From a virus: a stretch of 23,554 bases of DNA. Positions 17,432-23,554 of this stretch are shown here, piece after piece. A program made the position numbers and the translations under genes. The stretch lies in the IMG/VR virus record IMGVR_UViG_3300048032_000007, positions 1-23,554 of that record, one strand, 5' to 3'. The notes under the pieces were generated by a model. It saw only the letters and a list, made by a program, of their open reading frames with translations, did no database searches and was not told the DNA's origin. Numbering within the stretch: the first letter of the stretch is position 1; each line of letters opens with the position of its first letter.

Positions 17432-20181
17432 GCCCCTGCTGCTCTTTTTAGTTCTTTGAACAACTTAGGGTCTTCAGCCTGTAGACGCTCAAGTCTTCCT
17501 TTTGACTCCAAGTTTCTGTACAAAGCACGTTTACCAGACTCAGGAAGATTGCGTATTGTTTTCTTACGCTCTTCGCTAAACATCATTTCTTTAGGCGTAA
17601 CAAGAGCACCTACAGCACCTGCCTGAGCGCCTACTGTAGTAGCTGAAGTAGCTCCTACAGATTCCAAAGCTTTTCCTGCCGCTGTAGTTGCTTCACGCAA
17701 AGAGGCTTGACCTTTGGTTTGTCTAGCAAGAATTCTTTGTGTTAGCTCCCTACTTAAAATGTTAGCAGCGCCAGTGCCAGCAGCAAGGGTCGCTCCAATA
17801 CTTGCTCCTAAACTTTCGGACGCTCTAGGAGTCGCAAACAAAACCGCCTGTCCTACTAAACTTGTGTTAAACAGGCTTTCAAAAACAGAAGCATCAAAGG
17901 TACTAGGCATCATGTCCTTTATCATTTTAGCTTCGTTCTTTGCGGTTGCTATCTTAGTATCAATGTCATTAAGCTGTAAAGTGTGTCTTTCTTTAGCGTC
18001 TGCTATTCTGAGTCTTAAAGATTCCCTAGCAGATTCCGATGTTTTTTCTACTTGGTTTTGTCGTTTTAGTTCTTTGATTTCTTCTGCAAGCTCTTCCTTA
18101 AGTTTTTGCTTTGATTTACTAAGCTGATTAGCTAACGAAGCCCTGTCTTTAATAGCTTGATTCGCCACTTGTTTTACTTGGTCATCAGCTAAATCAAGTA
18201 TGTTAGCTTTGTTTTGATCGTTAACCTTAGCAAGTTTTTGTGCTTCAGCCTGTAGTCTTCCTTTGCCTCTGGCAGCAAACCTTGGGCTATAGCTACGAAC
18301 AGCATCTAAGTACTCAGTTGCAGTAAATGCCCCAGCTTTAGCGTTTCCTCCTGAAGCTTTAGCAATAGCATCATCTACAGTACTGCGTATGCTCCACGCT
18401 TTACGGTCTGCAGCAAACTCAGCGGCTTCTTTCTTTGTAAGACCTTTTTCCAAGATGTCGTGGAAGTAGTCCTGTACTTCAGCAGAAAATCTTCTTGTAG
18501 ATATGCTTTCATTACTCAAGCTGTTAATAGCTCTACCAATGTTGCTCCTGAGTTGTAACAAGTCTTCGCCTTTCATTACGCCGTCAGGGGCTTTTGTTGC
18601 TATTTCTTCAGTAACATAGATTTTAATACTACGTAACAAACTACCGCTTTCAGTACCTATCAAAGCTAACTCAGGATGGTTTGCAGCAATTTTATCAATG
18701 AAAGAAGAAGCATCTTCCGGATTGAGTGTGTACTGTTTACCTTGCGCTGTCTTAAATCCGTACTTTCTCCACATGTCATCAAGAGCAGCGTTAGCGTCTT
18801 GAGGGTCCATCATCCCAAGATCGTTAATCATTTCATTAGGGGTTCCGGGAGGCGCAGACTGACGTAAGGCATCACCACGGAAAGCCGCATTAGCTGCATT
18901 TACTGTTGCGTCAGCTTCTTTAACCGCTAAAGTTTTTGCTACGTCTGCGTTTTGTTTAGCTTCCTGTAAAAGCAAAAGCTCGTTGTCGTACTCTTCTTTG
19001 AGTTTTCCAGTAGCTTTGCTTGAAAGAAGTTTAACTTGTGCTATTTGCTCATCTAACTTAAGAGCCATTTGATCTAAGTTTTCTTTAGATGTTGTTTTTA
19101 TAATTTCTTTTGCTCGTTTAGTTTGAGCAGCAGCGTCAGCAGCGAACTCGTCTCCAGCCTTCTTAGCCATCGCTGGAGTAAGCGCACGGCCTGCCATCTT
19201 TCTAGCCTGTTGCTCTGTTAGTGTACGTCCTCCGTAAGCCTTAGACACTACACTTTTGTAGACCTGTGCTAGACCATGCTCAGTAAACATAAGGTTAACA
19301 AAATCACCACCCTTTCCTATCTGTTGAGCCATTTTGTTTTCAGTAGCAAAGTCGTAAGTTTTTTTAGCTCCTGCAAAAGCAAAAGGAACAGCAGCAGAAA
19401 TACCTGCAGTAAAGGCAGCATTCTTAAGTTTTTCTTCTGTGGTTTCCCCTTCGTACCCTATAACAGCACCTTCAGCGCCTGCTACCCCTGCAGTAGCTAC
19501 TGGTGTTGGGCTTTTAGATACTATTTCAGCTACTTTACCAGACACAGGAACACCAAAAGTTTTTCCTGCTGCCTGCTGTCTACCTAACTGTTGTGCAAGC
19601 TGTGCCGCTTCGTCTGCTCGTGGAGCAAAAGCACCACCTAAAGTAGCAGCAACCTCGTCTGAAACTTTAGCGGCCTGAGCCCCTTGACGTATTCTTGCGG
19701 CTTGACTAAGTAACTGTCCCCCTGCTACAGAAGCAGGAGACGCAAAACTACCAGCAATGTTAGCTGTTGTTGCTACTACAGGTCTTCTTTCGGCAAACTC
19801 AGCGGACTCTGCCTCAAGCTTAGTTAACATGTCTTCACGTATATCAGACACACTACGTCCTTCAAACAACTCAGGATAGATCACTTTAACGGCTACAGCA
19901 GAAACATAACTACCAACTTCTTCTGCCTTATTGAGCCACATTCCGTCCACAAAAGCACGAGCAGCCAACTCAAGGTCGCTTGTACCAAGTCTTCCTGAGT
20001 CTACTTTTTCAGTTACTGCCTGCATTTGTTCGGCAACGTACTGCTCTTGTCTTTCTAAAGGAGGGAGCATTTCTGCTGCCACGGGATCAAGAAAAGCCTC
20101 TTCAGAAACTGCAGCCACTAATTCTGGGTCTAGCAACTCTTCAGGAATTTCTTTGCCTGTAAGCGAGTTTATAATAGCCAT
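17428..20181 (-). CDS. Large internal virion/ejection protein candidate (917 aa)
   Basis: 917 aa, preceded by AGAGGA before the ATG. The N-terminal ~140 residues are acidic and helical. Residues ~150-310 hold several Ala/Gly-rich weakly hydrophobic stretches (e.g. TAGVAGAEGAVIGYEG and FTAGISAAVPFAFAGAKK). Two long charged coiled-coil regions follow (about 340-450 and 660-770), and near the C-terminus SLVGQAVLFATPRASE and ASIGATLAAGTGAANI may be membrane-active. This mix of long helices and amphipathic stretches is typical of T7 gp15/gp16-like internal proteins that form the DNA ejection conduit; the specific role is inferred from position next to the tail nozzle gene. No lysozyme or transglycosylase motif is visible. 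Last gene of the late operon. Confidence 0.65.
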   Translation of the reverse strand: MAIINSLTGKEIPEELLDPELVAAVSEEAFLDPVAAEMLPPLERQEQYVAEQMQAVTEKVDSGRLGTSDLELAARAFVDGMWLNKAEEVGSYVSAVAVKVIYPELFEGRSVSDIREDMLTKLEAESAEFAERRPVVATTANIAGSFASPASVAGGQLLSQAARIRQGAQAAKVSDEVAATLGGAFAPRADEAAQLAQQLGRQQAAGKTFGVPVSGKVAEIVSKSPTPVATAGVAGAEGAVIGYEGETTEEKLKNAAFTAGISAAVPFAFAGAKKTYDFATENKMAQQIGKGGDFVNLMFTEHGLAQVYKSVVSKAYGGRTLTEQQARKMAGRALTPAMAKKAGDEFAADAAAQTKRAKEIIKTTSKENLDQMALKLDEQIAQVKLLSSKATGKLKEEYDNELLLLQEAKQNADVAKTLAVKEADATVNAANAAFRGDALRQSAPPGTPNEMINDLGMMDPQDANAALDDMWRKYGFKTAQGKQYTLNPEDASSFIDKIAANHPELALIGTESGSLLRSIKIYVTEEIATKAPDGVMKGEDLLQLRSNIGRAINSLSNESISTRRFSAEVQDYFHDILEKGLTKKEAAEFAADRKAWSIRSTVDDAIAKASGGNAKAGAFTATEYLDAVRSYSPRFAARGKGRLQAEAQKLAKVNDQNKANILDLADDQVKQVANQAIKDRASLANQLSKSKQKLKEELAEEIKELKRQNQVEKTSESARESLRLRIADAKERHTLQLNDIDTKIATAKNEAKMIKDMMPSTFDASVFESLFNTSLVGQAVLFATPRASESLGASIGATLAAGTGAANILSRELTQRILARQTKGQASLREATTAAGKALESVGATSATTVGAQAGAVGALVTPKEMMFSEERKKTIRNLPESGKRALYRNLESKGRLERLQAEDPKLFKELKRAAGA

Positions 20182-20194
20182 ACTTTCCTCTTAA

Positions 20195-21409
20195 TTATTG
20201 GTAGTAAGTAGGAACAAAACCTATGTACGTTTGAAATAGTCTTTTTGCTTCTTGTTCACTAATTTCTTTTCTTTGCAAACGCCCTTCAATAATTTTCATA
20301 GTGTTTGCATATCTTACTTCAAAATCTCCTATTCCTGCCGTTGTTGGAGTAACTCCGGCATCTCTTTGAAGTTGTATATGTTTTTCGTATAGTCTTGACT
20401 TATCTACTGCCGCTGCAAGAAGCCTTTCTTCAACTTCTAAATATTCTAAAATTTCTGTTTCTCCTGCGCTAGCGGGAGGAAGACCTTTACTAAAAATGGC
20501 AACATCAGTATCTGAAGCTACGCCCGGAGGTAGAGTAGTGAGAATATCGGTATTGATTCTTCTTAGGTATTGTGTTTTTTCTGATTCTTCTTTATCACGA
20601 ATCCCAGCAAGAGTAAAAATAGCTGTTCTAACGTCTCCTACAAGACCTGCAGACCTATCTCCGCTTGTTAGAATACTACTTCTTAAGCGTCTGCTTCTAT
20701 TAAAATCTACTGCTTTTTGTGTAGCTTCTTTAGTTCTACGAATAACTTCTCTTTCTACTTCCGGAGGGTTTTTAGGGGTATCTACGTCTCCTTTGTCTAA
20801 AGGTTCAATTTCGTTCCACTTAATATTTCCGTTTTCATCAGTTGAAATAGAAGCAGGGTCCCATTTCCCTGATTTTACTAATTCAAAAACTTGATTTTTT
20901 TGTTCTTGTTCTTTAAAAGGCGCCCTTGCTAATACTTCGCCAGTGGCTGTGTCCGCTAAAACACCCCCAGCAGAAATAACTGTTGTATCTCGTTCTTTAG
21001 GAGTCAAATACTGCTGAAGCTCTTCCGCAGTCATGCTAGTAATCCTAGCTGCTTCTGATGAGTAGTTTTCTATTGAGTTGTCGTCTCTAGCTTTCTTAAG
21101 CGCTGCACCGATTAAACGACTTTTTGTTGCCGTTTCTTGAGCAGCTTGGGTTGCTGCTTGTCGTTGTGCGCCAGCGGCAGCACCTGTAGTAGCGGCTTCA
21201 GTTAACTGCCCACGCTGCATCTGAAGTTTTGCTAAAGCTTCGCTGTACTCAGGAGTACCGGGGACCAAGCCACCCAACATTTGTTGTTCCTGACGTTTCT
21301 CTGCCATCTGCCTAGGTCTTGCCCCAAGTTGCTGTGCAGCAGTAAACATCCCTTGTTGATAAGCGGGTTGCAAAAGCCCCTGTATAAATTGTTGTCCGAA
21401 TCTAGCCAC
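20195..21409 (-). CDS. Internal virion/ejection protein candidate (404 aa)
   Basis: 404 aa if started at the GTG at 21409-21407, which has a near-perfect GGGAGG 6 bases upstream; a TTG ten codons earlier is open but overlaps the previous gene and has no site. The protein (MARFGQQFIQGLLQPAYQQ) is Gln/Ala-rich at the start, with coiled-coil-like helices (AEKRQEQQMLGGL, GAQRQAATQAAQETAT), a central beta-like part (DTTVISAGGVLADTATGE) and a charged helical C-terminus. It sits between two other large virion-type genes, 2 bases after one and 13 before the other. The order nozzle, internal A, B, C is that of T7-like phages, so a core or ejection role is likely, but no motif proves it. Confidence 0.65.
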   Translation of the reverse strand: MARFGQQFIQGLLQPAYQQGMFTAAQQLGARPRQMAEKRQEQQMLGGLVPGTPEYSEALAKLQMQRGQLTEAATTGAAAGAQRQAATQAAQETATKSRLIGAALKKARDDNSIENYSSEAARITSMTAEELQQYLTPKERDTTVISAGGVLADTATGEVLARAPFKEQEQKNQVFELVKSGKWDPASISTDENGNIKWNEIEPLDKGDVDTPKNPPEVEREVIRRTKEATQKAVDFNRSRRLRSSILTSGDRSAGLVGDVRTAIFTLAGIRDKEESEKTQYLRRINTDILTTLPPGVASDTDVAIFSKGLPPASAGETEILEYLEVEERLLAAAVDKSRLYEKHIQLQRDAGVTPTTAGIGDFEVRYANTMKIIEGRLQRKEISEQEAKRLFQTYIGFVPTYYQ

Positions 21410-21411
21410 GA

Positions 21412-22521
21412 TTAACCTCCCAAGAGCCTTGACCACCAAGTGCCGTCATTATTACTGTCAGTAATTCCTATAGCGTCCGTAATTGAGCCAAAGAGGCCTC
21501 CGCCTCCTCCGGCACCACCACCACCGCCTCCTGACATTCCTCCTACAAACGTAGGCTGTGCTGCCTGCTGTAAGAGACCTGTACCAATCTGACCCATGAG
21601 ATTAGCTTGTCCAATGCCTGAAGAAAGCAAAGCTTCAATACCGCTCATTTCCGCTTCTCCAAACAAACCTGCTCCTGTTAGCTGACCACGTTGTGCAAGC
21701 TGAGAAGTAGTTAAAGCGGGTTCTGCAGCAGAAATTAACTGCGCCTGAGGCACATAGCCGCCTGACAAGAACTGCCCACCTAGTTGTGCCTGCTGCATCT
21801 GCTCTGCTTGAGCCTGTTGCATAGCAGCTAACATAGCCCTGTCACGGGATTCTTGTAGTGCTGCTTCTTGGGCCATAAGCTCTGGTGTAGCGCCACCATA
21901 AGCCGCTGAAGACGTTCCTAATCGGCCCTGAGCCGCAAGTCTTTCTTCTAAGGCAAGACGCTGACGTTGCTCTTCAGGACGCTGTGCAGCTCTCATACGC
22001 TCAAATACAGCCTGCTCACGAGCATCTAAAGGCTGTTGTGCTTGACCGTAAAACTGACCTGCTCCTCCTAGGAGTTGGTTCTGAAGAGCCTGCTCTTGCG
22101 GAGACAGGGTCATTGTAGTGCCTCCTTCAGGTCCAACATCCATCATGCCACCAGTAGAAGTAGTGACGGTAAACGGCCTAAACTCTGACTGAGCCAGTCC
22201 TGTTTGAGCAACATTAGAAGCTTCTCGTCTAGCTCGTTCGCCGACATTGCCAAGCCGTTGGTACGCTTGTTGTGCTGCAAGAGCGCCTGCGCCTGCGCCT
22301 AAAGCTTGTTGGCCTCCGGTACTACCCATGAAGTTTCCTATGTCATTTACAATACCGCCTACAGTATTAAAAAAACCACCTCCGGGTGTCGGTAGGGTTC
22401 CAACTGCTGAAGCCATTTGTTGAGGGCTTAAGCCTGTTTGCGACGTATAAGCTACTGAAGGCATTTGAAACAAAGGCGTACTTATAGTTGGATTCATGTT
22501 TAAATTTTGAGCAGTCGTCAT
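21412..22521 (-). CDS. Gln/Ala/Gly-rich internal virion protein candidate (369 aa)
   Basis: 369 aa, starting on the ATGA that ends the nozzle gene. The N-terminus is Thr/Pro/Gly-rich with a GGFFNTVGGIVNDIGNFMG stretch, followed by AGAGALAAQQAY. Residues ~140-260 are Gln/Ala/Glu-rich helices (AAMQQAQAEQMQQAQ). A long glycine run (GGGGGGAGGGGG) precedes the C-terminus LFGSITDAIGI and WWSRLLGG. Glycine-rich amphipathic ends are common in small internal virion proteins that insert into membranes during entry. No enzymatic motif is seen. It could also be a tail chaperone; position and composition favour an internal virion protein. Confidence 0.6.
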   Translation of the reverse strand: MTTAQNLNMNPTISTPLFQMPSVAYTSQTGLSPQQMASAVGTLPTPGGGFFNTVGGIVNDIGNFMGSTGGQQALGAGAGALAAQQAYQRLGNVGERARREASNVAQTGLAQSEFRPFTVTTSTGGMMDVGPEGGTTMTLSPQEQALQNQLLGGAGQFYGQAQQPLDAREQAVFERMRAAQRPEEQRQRLALEERLAAQGRLGTSSAAYGGATPELMAQEAALQESRDRAMLAAMQQAQAEQMQQAQLGGQFLSGGYVPQAQLISAAEPALTTSQLAQRGQLTGAGLFGEAEMSGIEALLSSGIGQANLMGQIGTGLLQQAAQPTFVGGMSGGGGGGAGGGGGLFGSITDAIGITDSNNDGTWWSRLLGG

Positions 22522-23554
22522 AATGTTTTACCTATTAGCGCTAGTAGGTTAATCTCTTGTAGTGACAATGCAAAACCGTTGATGTCTGACTCAAGACCGA
22601 CAACAACAGTTGTACCACTGCCTACAGCATTCAAGCTGCGTTGGTTAGTAAGTTCACCACCAGTAAATTCTGATAGTGGGTTAGAATTTTCGCCAAACTC
22701 GTTGACAGCATAAAAAGCAGGATTCTGGTTACCTACTGTAAACTCTGTTGTCCTGTAGGACGTACCAAAGTCATAGGCAAACTTCATAAATACAGTCGCA
22801 CTGTTTGCACCTACCAGCGTCGGCTTGATCTTCTTAAGGATCTTAAGTCGAGAAGTGTCGCCAAATGTCAAGCTAGGACTAAAATATTTAAAGCGGTATC
22901 GTGTGCCGTTATCAGAATAACCTTTGTACTCACTAATACCGTCTGTTGTTCCTACGTACAGCGTACCATCAGTCAGTCTTTCGTAAGCTGTAAAGACAGA
23001 ACCGGGCCACCGTGTTACCCTAAACGAACCGTCTTCTAGCGTTCCTCTAACGTCGAAACAAAAGGTTGTGTTTTGACCAACAAATGTTAACAGATAGAAG
23101 TTTTCTTCTGGGCTGTAGATAGACCTAAAGAACTCTGTTTCTCCCTGTATCAGGCCAATGATGTCTTTTGTAATCGTACGGGATAACGTACTAATAGGCA
23201 TTGACTTTTCTTGTATCGTACGCCCAAAGCTACGTAAGCCCGTATGTGACAAGAAGATAACATCGGTTCCTGTCTGCTGTACTGTGTCTCTGTCAACGCA
23301 ACCAACGCCTGCCACAGTATCTGACAAAGACATTGTTGCTGGTGCTTCTGCTCCTTGGTACACAACAATGCTGTGCTGTCCAAAAATAATTAACAGCCCA
23401 TTGTGTGCTGCTAGTGAGACAATTTCATCATAACCGTCAGGCCATACCTTTGAAAGGTTGATGCTGCCGCTTGTGCCACCTGTCCAGTTATGTCCAATCA
23501 ACAGGTCAGACCAGTAGACAACAGACTTATTGTTAGTTACGTCAGCGCACCAGA
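22518..23554 (-). CDS. Tail nozzle/tubular protein B-like, C-terminal part (cut by window edge)
   Basis: The frame stays open to the right edge, so the visible ~345 residues are the C-terminal part; the ATG-like start near 23501 is an internal TTG (Leu). Repeated beta-blade phrases are visible: GLLIIFGQHSIVVYQGAE, VIFLSHTGLRSFG, YLLTFVGQNTTFCFDVRG and GTLYVGTTDGISEYKG. The order 'II.FG....V..GAEAP...' is characteristic of the P22 gp10/T7 gp12 tail hub, which forms the lower tube with a beta-propeller. It is followed by three internal-virion-type genes, the order seen in T7-like phages. Protein ends ALIGKTL, overlapping the next gene by 4 bases. Confidence 0.8.
   Translation of the reverse strand, partial: WCADVTNNKSVVYWSDLLIGHNWTGGTSGSINLSKVWPDGYDEIVSLAAHNGLLIIFGQHSIVVYQGAEAPATMSLSDTVAGVGCVDRDTVQQTGTDVIFLSHTGLRSFGRTIQEKSMPISTLSRTITKDIIGLIQGETEFFRSIYSPEENFYLLTFVGQNTTFCFDVRGTLEDGSFRVTRWPGSVFTAYERLTDGTLYVGTTDGISEYKGYSDNGTRYRFKYFSPSLTFGDTSRLKILKKIKPTLVGANSATVFMKFAYDFGTSYRTTEFTVGNQNPAFYAVNEFGENSNPLSEFTGGELTNQRSLNAVGSGTTVVVGLESDINGFALSLQEINLLALIGKTL

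Noticed and set aside
17714-18127. 137-aa plus-strand frame inside the 917-aa gene
   Set aside because: It is antisense to a long coherent coding frame and has a composition expected from reading helical coding DNA backwards; the same applies to other plus-strand frames at 502-1444, 2770-3277 and 18676-20194.
1-23554. Integrase, repressor, transposase or tRNA genes
   Set aside because: No frame shows tyrosine- or serine-recombinase, HTH repressor or transposase motifs, and I saw no cloverleaf with a CCA-type end; absence cannot be proved by eye for the part outside the window.

Overview
The window looks like part of a lytic, tailed, podovirus-type phage genome, probably marine or aquatic. 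The evidence is a T7-style replication set (gp2.5-like SSB, fused primase-helicase, family A DNA polymerase, Cas4/RecB-like exonuclease, endonuclease I, DUF3310 protein) together with a B12-dependent class II ribonucleotide reductase, a podovirus-type tail nozzle protein and three large internal-virion-type proteins. I see no integrase, repressor, tRNA, CRISPR array or insertion sequence. I also see no single-subunit RNA polymerase, and the two clear promoters are sigma70-like, so host polymerase probably transcribes at least these operons. The host cannot be named from the sequence. The exact TTATCCACA DnaA boxes suggest a proteobacterial-type DnaA.

Layout. (1) Positions 1-5801, minus strand: a late packaging/virion operon starting from a strong sigma70-type promoter at 5830-5858. 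Its order is AT-hook small-terminase candidate, M15 peptidase endolysin, small beta-rich protein, large terminase, portal, collagen-like fibre protein, a stand-alone paralogue of that protein's C-terminal domain, and three small proteins, the last cut by the window edge. (2) Positions 5802-6518: a non-coding divergent region carrying an AT-rich tract, a GC-rich cluster and 8 perfect plus about 6 degenerate DnaA boxes, many spaced by 10-12 bp. This is a strong candidate for the replication origin. (3) Positions 6519-9510, plus strand: compact early genes, mostly unknown and overlapping. They include a gp88-like Cys-rich protein, a zinc-ribbon protein and four single-helix mini-membrane proteins of 28-50 aa. 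(4) Positions 9490-17253, plus strand: a strong promoter, then the replication and nucleotide operon from SSB to RNR, ending at a hairpin terminator. (5) Positions 17297-17431: a 44-aa gene that meets the opposing operon tail-to-tail on a shared CTAG. (6) Positions 17428-23554, minus strand: three large internal-virion/ejection candidates and the C-terminal part of a tail nozzle (gp12/gp10-like) protein.

Both minus-strand blocks point the same way. If the genome is circular or circularly permuted, the operon starting at 5830 would run through position 1, through unseen DNA (capsid, scaffold, tail tube, fibres), re-enter at 23554 and end at the bidirectional hairpin at 17260-17277. The early/replication operon runs the opposite way from the DnaA-box region. 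How they fit together: the primase-helicase, polymerase, SSB and nucleases copy and recombine phage DNA. The RNR and DUF3310 protein feed nucleotides. The terminase packages DNA through the portal. The internal proteins and nozzle deliver it, and the M15 enzyme cuts peptidoglycan.
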